The notes under the pieces are model-generated. The model did not search any database. It saw only the letters and a list, made by a program, of their open reading frames with translations, and was not told the DNA's origin. The translations under genes and the position numbers were made by a program. From Nanobdellota archaeon (GTDB taxonomy: Archaea; Nanobdellota; Nanobdellia; Pacearchaeales; GW2011-AR1), in assembly GCA_022709585.1 (NCBI GenBank), contig JAKLIN010000003.1:1-31685 (forward strand): a stretch of 31,685 nt of DNA, read 5' to 3'. Of the stretch, positions 23,964 to 30,994 are shown in pieces; within the stretch, counting starts at the first letter, position 1; each line of letters opens with the position of its first letter.

Positions 23964-23984
23964 CCTGTAATATTTATCTACAGG
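23964..23984. promoter_or_regulatory. candidate operator upstream of nrdR
   Basis: Arms CCTGTA and TACAGG with a 9-base AT-rich spacer, placed just downstream of the TATA box at 23986-23995. A second small inverted repeat, TACAA-ccta-TTGTA (23945-23958), lies in the leader before the ATG. Neither matches the bacterial NrdR box exactly; autoregulation is an inference. Confidence 0.45.
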
Positions 23985-23985
23985 T

Positions 23986-23995
23986 AGTATATTAA
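23986..23995 (-). promoter_or_regulatory. TATA box of nrdR
   Basis: TTAATATACT on the minus strand, about 50 bases before the ATG at 23940, giving a leader of about 25 bases. Confidence 0.4.
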
Positions 23996-24050
23996 CACTG
24001 CTTTAAACTATTTTGTATTTAAACATTTAGATATACTTTTATGTGATAAC

Positions 24051-24071
24051 ATGATACATGATAAATGATAA
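24051..24071. repeat. three 7-base direct repeats
   Basis: ATGATAC, ATGATAA, ATGATAA in tandem in the gap between the 181-residue gene and nrdR, about 60-80 bases upstream of the nrdR TATA box. It may be an activator site or simple-sequence noise. Confidence 0.4.
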
Positions 24072-24113
24072 TACTCTCAATAAAAACAAAATCAGATTTG
24101 GAGTCCTTTTCTT

Positions 24114-24659
24114 TTACTTTAGATAATTTAGATAAGCTATCCAAGTTTCTAGGGGGAGAACTACTTTTTCACGTTTCATCGTATCTTTTAAGATTTTTAC
24201 TTCGTCAGATTCAATCACAAATTTTGTTGGAATAATCTCTCTCTTACGTTCTTCCACTGGGCGAGTCTTCTTTAAATTTTTTAAAGTTTGACGAATCTCT
24301 TTTAAATTTTTTAAAGTTTGACGTGTCTCTTCTAAATATTTTAGAGCTGCTTGATACTCTGGAGACTTTTCAAGCTCCTCTCTTCTTTGCTGCATTTCTT
24401 CTAATTTTTTTTGCAAATTCCTACCTTGAGGAGACCTTTCAAATTTTTGGATAATTTCAAAATAGCTACAAGGATCAAATTCAGGTAAATTTACTTTTCT
24501 TCCTGTGTCTGCATCAACATAAACTTTTTTATAATCATTTTTTCCATATCCCGGAAAATAATGTTCAAGGATGTATTTTTTCAGTTCCTCTGGGCCTTTT
24601 TCGCGTGCTTTATCTACCGGTGTTTCAGTTGAAATTACTTTCTTATCTAAGCTTTTCAT
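24114..24659 (-). CDS. hypothetical coiled-coil protein, 181 residues
   Basis: No family recognised. Residues 1-75 contain an ordinary mixed region (HYFPGYGKNDYKKVYVDAD, FDPCSYFEIIQKF); residues about 80-135 are a highly charged helix with heptad-like leucines, predicted coiled coil, which includes a tandem repeat RQTLKNLKE/RQTLKNLKK; the C-terminal 45 residues are mixed (IIPTKFVIESDEVKILKD, LPLETWIAYLNYLK). No signal peptide or membrane span. ATG at 24659 has GGAGA 7-11 bases before it and a TATA box about 25 bases upstream; if the message is leaderless the GGAGA would not be transcribed, so one of the two signals is fortuitous. It stands alone between nrdR and the iron-sulfur cluster group. 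Confidence 0.75.
   Translation of the reverse strand: MKSLDKKVISTETPVDKAREKGPEELKKYILEHYFPGYGKNDYKKVYVDADTGRKVNLPEFDPCSYFEIIQKFERSPQGRNLQKKLEEMQQRREELEKSPEYQAALKYLEETRQTLKNLKEIRQTLKNLKKTRPVEERKREIIPTKFVIESDEVKILKDTMKREKVVLPLETWIAYLNYLK
24271..24323. repeat. 30-base tandem repeat inside the coiled-coil gene
   Basis: The 23 bases at 24271-24293 recur exactly at 24301-24323 (period 30), and a diverged third unit follows from 24331. The period encodes ten residues and extends the coiled coil without a frameshift. Confidence 0.85.
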
Positions 24660-24679
24660 ATTAATTCTCCGATATCCTT

Positions 24680-24688
24680 ATTTATAAA
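24680..24688 (-). promoter_or_regulatory. TATA box of the 181-residue gene
   Basis: TTTATAAAT on the minus strand, about 25 bases before the ATG at 24659. Confidence 0.4.
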
Positions 24689-24763
24689 AATGATTATGAT
24701 GGTATAATCTGATATTTTCAACAATTACAAAATTAAAATTCAATTTCTTTTCTCTCTTATTTC

Positions 24764-25153
24764 TTAGTTAAGATTTTCCATTCCAACCACTTCACACGTA
24801 TTCTTTTCTGTTGAATCATCTGAAATGTCTGAAAAAGGGCTATGACTGTCTGGTTTAACCGACTTTCTTTTGTAAATCTTATAGTTTATTTTTTGATGCT
24901 TTAAAGGATAAGTTCCATAATGAGGGCATCTTCTATTAAAACAAGTTTGCTCATCAATTATGACTCCGATGTGAGGATAATAATTGCACATTGGCAGATA
25001 ATATTCTCCTTTGTCATTAACTCGAATTAGCGTATTGGTATTAAGAACAAAACTTTCAAGCCCTTTTTTATGCCTCTTACTCATCCAAACTTTTTCTTTT
25101 TCAGCTTTTATTAACCTTTCTTTTATTTTGAATTCACCGTCGGGATTCGGCAA
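24764..25153 (-). CDS. hypothetical small Cys/His protein downstream of iscU
   Basis: 129 residues from a TTG at 25153, or 106 from the ATG at 25084; the extra N-terminal residues (GEFKIKERLIKAEKEKVW) look coding, so I give the longer form with doubt. The centre carries CNYYPH and CFNRRCPHYG, three cysteines and two histidines that could bind a metal. The C-terminus is hydrophilic and probably disordered (KPDSHSPFSDISDDSTEKN). It follows iscU by 14 bases in the same direction, so it is probably co-transcribed with the iron-sulfur genes, but no family is recognised and a role in that pathway is only suggested by position. Confidence 0.6.
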   Translation of the reverse strand: MPNPDGEFKIKERLIKAEKEKVWMSKRHKKGLESFVLNTNTLIRVNDKGEYYLPMCNYYPHIGVIIDEQTCFNRRCPHYGTYPLKHQKINYKIYKRKSVKPDSHSPFSDISDDSTEKNTCEVVGMENLN

Positions 25154-25167
25154 TCTATTTTTTCAAA

Positions 25168-25593
25168 TTATTTTTTATTTTTAGAACTCTTTTCTTTTTC
25201 AGAATACTCATCTAATGCTTTTTTCAAAGATTTGAGTGCAAGCACAATGCAATGAAGCTTTTGTTTAGGACATCCTTCTAAATGTCTCGCAATATCTTCT
25301 TCTGTAAGTTTTCGCGCTTCATCAACTGTTTTTCCTTGAACAAGTTTTGTTGCAGCAGAGCCTGCAGAAAGTCCCCCAGCACAGCAAGTTGCTTGGAATT
25401 TTATGTCTTTGATTCTATTTTTTTCAACTTTAAGAGTAAAAGTCATAACATCTCCGCAGATTCCCATGTAAGTGGATTCAACATCTGGATTCTCAATTTT
25501 TCCCAAGTTAGTTTTGTCTGTGTAATATTCAATAGCTTTTTCAGAATAACCTGATTTTCTGAGCATCTCTTCAATTTCTTTTTTAGTTGCCAT
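25168..25593 (-). CDS. iscU: iron-sulfur cluster scaffold, IscU/NifU-like
   Basis: 141 residues. IscU holds a nascent Fe-S cluster built with sulfur from IscS. The family ligands are visible: Cys46 and Asp48 in ICGDVM, Cys70/Cys71 in ATCCAGG, and His114/Cys115 in KLHC. The Asp is the residue that lets clusters leave the scaffold. Odd points: the second ligand region is CC rather than the usual GC, one more Cys stands at 108 (EGCPKQ), and the N-terminus has a 25-residue extension (EIEEMLRKSGYSEKAIEYY) that resembles a small helical pair. ATG at 25593, 2 bases after the DUF1858 gene, in the operon iscS-DUF1858-iscU. Confidence 0.92.
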   Translation of the reverse strand: MATKKEIEEMLRKSGYSEKAIEYYTDKTNLGKIENPDVESTYMGICGDVMTFTLKVEKNRIKDIKFQATCCAGGLSAGSAATKLVQGKTVDEARKLTEEDIARHLEGCPKQKLHCIVLALKSLKKALDEYSEKEKSSKNKK

Positions 25594-25595
25594 TT

Positions 25596-25829
25596 TTATT
25601 CCTCTTCACTTTCTGTGTTATTTATTTTATTTAACTTATTATTCAACTTTTCAACAAGTTCATCAGGGTCAATCCCATGAACAAAAGCTCCTTCTTCGAT
25701 TGTTTCACGCCTTGCCATAGGGCATCCAGCACAAAACATTCCCTCTAAAGCAAGCTCATCTCCAAGTTCAGGGTCTAAGTCCATAATTTCACCCATTGTT
25801 GTTTTCTTTGTTATCTTTTGTTTTGTCAT
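25596..25829 (-). CDS. DUF1858-like redox-disulfide domain protein
   Basis: 77 residues from the ATG at 25829; a GTG at 25841 overlaps the iscS stop and would add four residues. The domain runs from KKTTMGEIMDLDPEL to HGIDPDELVEKLN, with the pair FCAGC (Cys33, Cys36), as in DUF1858 proteins (a small helical domain often joined to or next to hybrid-cluster and Fe-S proteins). It is set between iscS and iscU, so it may pass sulfur or electrons or bind a cluster; that role is inferred from position. The C-terminal tail is acidic (NNTESEEE). Confidence 0.85.
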   Translation of the reverse strand: MTKQKITKKTTMGEIMDLDPELGDELALEGMFCAGCPMARRETIEEGAFVHGIDPDELVEKLNNKLNKINNTESEEE

Positions 25830-25837
25830 TTTGTCAC

Positions 25838-27064
25838 TCACTTTTTTGTTTTAAAGACACTTTCAATTTCTTTTATTCTTTTAATAACTTTTGGCAGCAT
25901 TTCAAGCACAAAATCAATTTCTTTTTCAGCGGTGTATTTGCTTAATGTTATTCTAATTGCGTTTCCAACATCGTCTAGAGAGCAGCCAAGAGCAATTAAA
26001 ACATGATTTGGGCCTTGTGAATGAGACAAGCAAGCAGAGCCTGTTGAAGTGTAAACTCCATAACTTTGCAAGAATTCACCGACAGCTTCTCCGTCCAGTT
26101 CTTTGAATATGAAATTTGCATTGTTGCATAATCTTTTTTTGCCTTCTTTTGGACCATTTAATCGTATTCCAGGCAGTTTCAATACCCCCTTAATGAGTTT
26201 ATCTCTTAGTTCACTCATTCTTTGAACATCCAGTGAATTTGAAATTTCCACTGCGCGCGCAAAGCCAACAACTCCTGCAACATTTTCTGTTCCGCTTCTG
26301 ATTCCATTTTCATGCCCTCCACCATGCTGAACAGGTACAACGTGAGCTTCAATTCCTTTTTTAATATAAATCGCACCTACTCCTTTTGGTCCATGAATCT
26401 TATGAGCATTAAGTGTCATCAGGTCTATTTTTTGCTGTTTTACATCGATAAAACTCTTTGTAAAGCTCTGACAAGCATCTGTGTGGAATAAAACACCTTT
26501 CTTGCTGCAAATCTCTCCAATAGCCTTTAAATCTTGAATTGTACCTATTTCATTGTTAGCATGAATTATTGAAACAACAATCGTTTTCTTTGTAATGGCT
26601 TTTTCCAGTTGTTTTAAATCAATAAAACCTTCAGAGTCAACATCAAGATAAGTTATCTTAGCACCTTGCGTTTTCAGCCATTCACAAACATTAATCACAG
26701 AAGCGTGTTCGATTTTTGTGGTGATAATGTGATTTTTCTTCGGGTAATTTCCATAAAATAAACCTTTTAGCGCAAGATTATTTGACTCTGTGCCTCCAGA
26801 AGTAAAGTAAATTTCATCTTTTTCAGCATTAATTGCGTGCGCAATAACACTTCTGCTTTGTTCTAGCGCACGTTTAGCTTGTTTTCCAAATGCATGAGAA
26901 GACGAAGCATTGCCATAATCTTTTCTAAAATAAGGAATCATTGCTTCCAGCACGCGCTCATCAATTCGCGTTGTTGCAGCATTATCTAAATAAATCTCTC
27001 TTTGTGCTTGTTTATTCTCTGTATGGTTCAGTCTATTCTTATTGCTAAATACTTTTTTCATCAT
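25838..27064 (-). CDS. iscS: cysteine desulfurase IscS/NifS
   Basis: 408 residues, normal for the family. The PLP enzyme takes sulfur from cysteine and hands it to IscU. Seen are EIYLDNAATTRID near the N-terminus, His120 stacking on PLP (KIEHASV), Asp196 (HTDACQ), the PLP lysine Lys222 (NAHKIHGPKG), GGGHENGIRSGTEN, and the catalytic Cys345 in STGSACLS. The 22 residues before the domain (KKVFSNKNRLNHTENKQAQR) are a basic extension. ATG at 27064, with a weak TATA-like box (CATTTAATAATTC) about 25 bases upstream. It heads the operon iscS-DUF1858-iscU and its stop overlaps the upstream GTG of the next gene. Confidence 0.96.
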   Translation of the reverse strand: MMKKVFSNKNRLNHTENKQAQREIYLDNAATTRIDERVLEAMIPYFRKDYGNASSSHAFGKQAKRALEQSRSVIAHAINAEKDEIYFTSGGTESNNLALKGLFYGNYPKKNHIITTKIEHASVINVCEWLKTQGAKITYLDVDSEGFIDLKQLEKAITKKTIVVSIIHANNEIGTIQDLKAIGEICSKKGVLFHTDACQSFTKSFIDVKQQKIDLMTLNAHKIHGPKGVGAIYIKKGIEAHVVPVQHGGGHENGIRSGTENVAGVVGFARAVEISNSLDVQRMSELRDKLIKGVLKLPGIRLNGPKEGKKRLCNNANFIFKELDGEAVGEFLQSYGVYTSTGSACLSHSQGPNHVLIALGCSLDDVGNAIRITLSKYTAEKEIDFVLEMLPKVIKRIKEIESVFKTKK

Positions 27065-27112
27065 GAAATAAACTAAAATAAAGAATTATTAAATGTTTTT
27101 GTTAATGAAGAA

Positions 27113-29557
27113 TTATCTACAAGAATCTGTATAAGCACAATCAGCGCATTCACAATTTTCGGAAGAGTCACATTTTCCATCTCCGCAGCAATACTTCCAA
27201 GAAGCGCAAGTAGCATATCCTTTATTCTTACAAGCTTGTATCTTTTCACCTTGGCCTGCAAAGTCATTTTGATATTTGTATTCACAAGATGTTTCGTAAT
27301 ATTCTTCACAGTCTTCACAAGTATAAGTCTCTGTTTCTTGAGGAGTCAAATCTGGTTCTTCTATTCCTTCTTCAACTTCTTTTGTTGTTTTGCAAGTAAC
27401 TTCTGCAATCAAAGACAAAGAATTTTCACTGCCCCCTTCTTTTAAGTAATAAATGTATTCTGTAGAACTTGTTAATCCTCCATCAATATAACTTCCTTTT
27501 CCACTTGGGACACATCCTAATTGAGTAACTTTAGAATAACCTGTTACAGTTTGGCACCATCCAGTTCCTTCTCTTGTGCAAGAATCTTTTTCATGATTTC
27601 CGAATGTTTGAGTGTCAGTTTCACATTGTTTACAAAAAGTAACTTTAGGGTACTTTTCGCTAGTACTTGCTAGCCAACTTTTGTAGTTAGTCCATCCTTC
27701 AGGGCAGAAAGGGCCTGTAGCAGTGTTAAGATATTTTGAAGAAATACTGTTTGGAACATTGTATACATAAAAGATATTTTCTTCATCTTTCTTTTGTTCT
27801 GTTAATCTTGGAGGAAGCAATGTTACTTTTTTACCACCTCTAAATAAAGTTACTTCTACATTTGGATTCTCAGATTCATATTCATAAGTTAATTTAATAC
27901 TGTTAGAACTTATTTGAGAGCAAGTTAATTTTCCAGAAATATCTGAATTTTCATTTGATATCTTTTCTTCACATTTAGCAGTACAACATTCAGCTCCTTC
28001 AGAATCTAATTTAGTTTTTTCACTGCATTCTTCATCTTCTTCACAAACTGTTCCTTCCATCTCCTCGCAAGTTTCATCATTAGTTACGATTTCTTCACAT
28101 CCAGCAGTGCAGCATTCATCTTCATCAGAAGATTTAACAACATCCTCGCTACATTTATCTCCTTCTTCACAAACTGTTCCTTCCAGTTCTTCGCAGGTTC
28201 CTAATTCGTCTCCATTGTTATTATTATTTTCATTTGTATTAGAATTTCCAGAGTCTCCTTTTTTTCCAGTGTCTACTCCAAAGAGTTTCTTAAACCAAGT
28301 TAAAATTTTCTCCATAAAAGTCGAGCTTACACACTCGCCAGAAATACAAAGATTGCTTTGGCATTCAAAGTTATTTTCACAAGATTCAGCTTCTCCTAAT
28401 TGAGAATGATATTTCAAATCTTCTCCGCAATAATTTCCATTCTTTCTATAAGATATTTGAGGGCAAGTGCCTGCGTTATTATTTGTTGGTTTTTTCTCTC
28501 CGCATTCTCCTAAACAGCATTCAACATCTTCAGAATCTAATTTAGTTTTTTCACTGCATTCTTCATCTTCTTCACAAACTGTTCCTTCCATCTCCTCACA
28601 AGTTTCATCATTAGTTACGATTTCTTCACATCCAGCAGTGCAGCATTCATCTTCATCAGAAGATTCATCAAAATCTTCACTACACTCATATCCTTCTTCA
28701 CAAACTTCTCCTTCCATCTCCTCGCAAGTTTTTGTTTCATCAACTATTCCGCTTGTGCATTTTCCATCTTTACATTCAGAAGAGCAGTCAATAAATTTGT
28801 ATCTTCTACATCCATTTATTTCCCCACATTGGTCTGTGTCGTAAGGAACACAATAATACTCCATCAATTTATTTGAACCTCTGCATTCGTCTTCTCTGCC
28901 TTCATATTTATTATATTCAGTTTCCCATTGAACTTTTCCAAAAATATCCGGATACTTTCCAAAATCAGAATCATAACAGAATCCGTCAGAGTTTTCTTTC
29001 ACTTCTGCGCAAGTTCCTTCAAAAGGCCAAGAAACATAATCTTCATCTAAATCATAAGCAGAAAGAAGACAGTATTCTGTGTTGTCGGTGATATTAACAT
29101 AAATTGAACCAATCATAACTTCTTCAGGATAATCTCCTCCACATTCACTAACATCAACAGTACATCCGAGGACAATTTTTACAGGATCATTTGGAGCAGG
29201 AATCATTCCTTTTGGAGGCATATCTGTAACTTTTCCAGTAAATCCAAAGAACTTTTTAATCCATCTTAAAACTGTTTTATTATTTGAAGAATAATTTGAG
29301 GGGTTACTATAACTATAGTTGTAAGTATAATTATAGCTATAGTTATAAGATTGGTTCTTAGGAGTAGTTTCATTTTGAGAAAAACTATAGACTCTGTCAT
29401 CAGAAGGAGGAATTTTTCCAGCAGAATAATTTCCTTTTATTGCATTTCCAGTAATTCTGCTCCAAATATCATCAAACATATCCGCAGAAATAAATAATGA
29501 AGAGAATACAATAGTCAGTAAAACAATTGCAATAATTCCCTCTTTTTTCATAGCCAT
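27113..29557 (-). CDS. large Cys-rich modular secreted or surface protein
   Basis: 814 residues. Residues 5-24 are a membrane anchor or signal (IIAIVLLTIVFSSLFISA), followed by ITGNAIKG and a run of NYSY/NYTY units (67-92) dense in N-glycosylation sequons. Four Cys modules of about 33 residues follow the pattern C-x(7)-C-x(5)-C-x(12)-CC-x(3)-C at 278-310, 320-352, 455-487 and 497-529. Between them is another Cys-rich part (365-409) and an Asn-rich linker (437-449). WIKKFFGFTGKV (99-110) and WFKKLFGVDTG (421-431) form a repeated motif. The C-terminus has CGDGKCDSSENCECADC, a short Cys motif seen on many DPANN surface proteins (recollection, not searched). Disulfides imply an oxidising outside location. 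ATG 29557, TATA box 27 bases upstream. Function unknown; adhesion to a host cell is possible. Confidence 0.88.
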   Translation of the reverse strand: MAMKKEGIIAIVLLTIVFSSLFISADMFDDIWSRITGNAIKGNYSAGKIPPSDDRVYSFSQNETTPKNQSYNYSYNYTYNYSYSNPSNYSSNNKTVLRWIKKFFGFTGKVTDMPPKGMIPAPNDPVKIVLGCTVDVSECGGDYPEEVMIGSIYVNITDNTEYCLLSAYDLDEDYVSWPFEGTCAEVKENSDGFCYDSDFGKYPDIFGKVQWETEYNKYEGREDECRGSNKLMEYYCVPYDTDQCGEINGCRRYKFIDCSSECKDGKCTSGIVDETKTCEEMEGEVCEEGYECSEDFDESSDEDECCTAGCEEIVTNDETCEEMEGTVCEEDEECSEKTKLDSEDVECCLGECGEKKPTNNNAGTCPQISYRKNGNYCGEDLKYHSQLGEAESCENNFECQSNLCISGECVSSTFMEKILTWFKKLFGVDTGKKGDSGNSNTNENNNNNGDELGTCEELEGTVCEEGDKCSEDVVKSSDEDECCTAGCEEIVTNDETCEEMEGTVCEEDEECSEKTKLDSEGAECCTAKCEEKISNENSDISGKLTCSQISSNSIKLTYEYESENPNVEVTLFRGGKKVTLLPPRLTEQKKDEENIFYVYNVPNSISSKYLNTATGPFCPEGWTNYKSWLASTSEKYPKVTFCKQCETDTQTFGNHEKDSCTREGTGWCQTVTGYSKVTQLGCVPSGKGSYIDGGLTSSTEYIYYLKEGGSENSLSLIAEVTCKTTKEVEEGIEEPDLTPQETETYTCEDCEEYYETSCEYKYQNDFAGQGEKIQACKNKGYATCASWKYCCGDGKCDSSENCECADCAYTDSCR
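28001..28134. repeat. 134-base duplicated segment, copy 1
   Basis: Matches 28532-28665 (offset 531) with a single G/A difference. It encodes the end of one Cys module and most of the next (DETCEEMEGTVCEEDEECSE). Confidence 0.95.
28532..28665. repeat. 134-base duplicated segment, copy 2
   Basis: Partner of 28001-28134 within the same gene. Such close identity between modules that otherwise differ points to a recent duplication or gene conversion. Confidence 0.95.
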
Positions 29558-29579
29558 TAATTACTCTACAAAATTGTTC

Positions 29580-29590
29580 TTTATAAATTT
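29580..29590 (-). promoter_or_regulatory. TATA box of the Cys-rich protein gene
   Basis: AAATTTATAAAG on the minus strand, 27 bases before the ATG at 29557, so the message is probably leaderless. Confidence 0.5.
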
Positions 29591-29620
29591 TGTTAGATTT
29601 CAGGATATAAACTAAAAGGG

Positions 29621-30745
29621 TTAAACAAGAACAGGTCTTTGTATCAACGGAATATTATTAGATAAAATTATTCCAATTTTTTTAGTATTATCTTGATAAT
29701 CTCTTTTTGCCCAATTGAAGTTTCCAGTGTGATAACTTCCCAATAATCTCCAATGGTGAGAATTTGTATCCTGAGTTAGTCCTATCCAGTCATTTGAGAG
29801 AATGTATCCCAATGCCTTTTCGTCCCAGCTAGAATTCTTCTTCAATAATTCAAAATCATTTGTTTTAAGACAAGCAATTGTATCTAAATCCCAGACTCCC
29901 CAGTCATATGCATTTCTCTTCATTTCTTCGAAATTATCTGTTCCAACACAAGATAAAACTCGTGTTTCCCACTCTCGTTCTCTTGCATTCATAGCTTTGA
30001 AGTCTAGATTTCCCTTAGAATATCCTGCCATTCTAAATAAAATCTTATCACTCTCAACCAATCCTGCAAAATTTTTGTTAGCAAGATGCCCTATTTCTCT
30101 TAAAAGTGTGTGTGAGTCTTGTTCCATTCCAGTAAAATCTTTTGTAAGATAATAACCAATTTGTCTAGTGCTGTAATGTTCATCTTTTTTCATTTTGTCT
30201 AAATCGTTTCCAAGAACATATCCTATTTCTCTAAAATCAGAGTTTCCTTCTTTCTGTAACCCTGAAAAATCTTCTGAAGCAAGTTTTGCAGCAACCCTTA
30301 AGGATTCATCTTCACATTTAGCCATCTCCGCAAAACTGAAATTTCCTTTTTTATCTGTAAATCTATTTTTTAATGCCCAAAGGTAAAATTCTGTTGGTGC
30401 GTTCCTAAGCGTAACTTCTAAAGAATCGGAATTTCGAATTCGATTATAATAACTTCCATACTCATCAACTGAGGGTAAATCTTTGAATAAAAAATCCAAT
30501 TTTCCGCTGTTCCAAGAATCTTTTATCTCGGGAGGCAAGTCTTTTGACCAAAGAAACGTTTCATAAGCCGCAACCCAAGCCTTCGCAGTGTGTTTTAAAT
30601 CAAAGTAATCAATAATTGCTTCTTCATCTAAGCTTTTTCTTTTTTTAGAACCAAATAATTTTCTCCCCCTTGGAGAGTTTAATTGCTCTTCAGTTAAATA
30701 AAAGATGTCTGAGCCAGATTCAATCCAAGAAATGTAATTTCCCAT
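29621..30745 (-). CDS. protein of ten 22-residue repeats
   Basis: 374 residues, no signal peptide or membrane span. The first 135 residues are a mixed region (WIESGSDIFYLTEEQLNS, AWVAAYETFLW). From 136 to 363 lie about ten tandem units of 22-26 residues with consensus D-F-x-G-[LM]-x(8)-R-x-[IL]-G-[YH]-x-L-x-[NK]; clear copies are DFSGLQKEGNSDFREIGYVL, DLDKMKKDEHYSTRQIGYYL and DFTGMEQDSHTLLREIGHLA. The periodicity suggests a short helical solenoid, perhaps a HEAT-like or pentapeptide-unlike binding scaffold; it is not a repeat I can name. ATG at 30745 has a TATA box 26 bases upstream, predicting a leaderless message. It lies between the Cys-rich protein and tRNA-Gly. A protein-binding role is an inference. 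Confidence 0.85.
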   Translation of the reverse strand: MGNYISWIESGSDIFYLTEEQLNSPRGRKLFGSKKRKSLDEEAIIDYFDLKHTAKAWVAAYETFLWSKDLPPEIKDSWNSGKLDFLFKDLPSVDEYGSYYNRIRNSDSLEVTLRNAPTEFYLWALKNRFTDKKGNFSFAEMAKCEDESLRVAAKLASEDFSGLQKEGNSDFREIGYVLGNDLDKMKKDEHYSTRQIGYYLTKDFTGMEQDSHTLLREIGHLANKNFAGLVESDKILFRMAGYSKGNLDFKAMNAREREWETRVLSCVGTDNFEEMKRNAYDWGVWDLDTIACLKTNDFELLKKNSSWDEKALGYILSNDWIGLTQDTNSHHWRLLGSYHTGNFNWAKRDYQDNTKKIGIILSNNIPLIQRPVLV

Positions 30746-30767
30746 TTAAATTTTAATTTTTTATTTC

Positions 30768-30776
30768 TTTATAACT
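30768..30776 (-). promoter_or_regulatory. TATA box of the repeat-protein gene
   Basis: GTTATAAAG on the minus strand, centred 26 bases before the ATG at 30745. Confidence 0.5.
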
Positions 30777-30857
30777 ATTGTTATTCTGAGTTATGCTCAA
30801 TTAGAAAGGATACAAAATAGAATATCTACCCGTAAGGAATCGAAGTATTTTTTAGTA

Positions 30858-30928
30858 TGGGCACGGAGGGAATCGAACCCCCAGCTGATGGTCTGGAGCC
30901 ATCTATTTTGCCATTAAACTACGCACCC
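30858..30928 (-). tRNA. tRNA-Gly (anticodon UCC)
   Basis: Minus-strand cloverleaf of 71 bases: acceptor GGGTGCG with CGTGCCC (two G-U pairs), D stem GTTT/AAAT, anticodon stem GATGG/CCATC with loop CTCCAGA (anticodon TCC), 4-base variable loop, T stem GGGGG/CCCTC with loop TTCGATT, discriminator A, no encoded CCA. A TATA-like box (TTATAGTATACC) lies about 35-45 bases upstream. Confidence 0.95.
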
Positions 30929-30994
30929 GCTATTAGCATATCTGTATTTGTCTAAATAATAGGTATACTATAATAAATCCAATAAATCGAGAAT

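Noticed and set aside
27073..27318. 81-codon minus-strand open frame overlapping the 3' end of the Cys-rich protein gene
   Set aside because: It lies almost wholly inside the 814-residue gene in another frame, has no promoter or ribosome-binding site, and its composition is that of a shadow frame.
28001..28665. Spaced repeats considered as a CRISPR array
   Set aside because: Only two copies of 134 bases, inside a coding frame, without short regular repeats or spacers.
28107..28844. Plus-strand Ser-rich frames opposite the Cys-rich protein
   Set aside because: The Ser/His-rich content mirrors the repeated Glu/Asp/Cys codons of the true gene on the other strand.
30787..30800. Small inverted repeat TGAG-5-CTCA upstream of the repeat protein
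   Set aside because: Four-base arms are expected by chance in this length of DNA.
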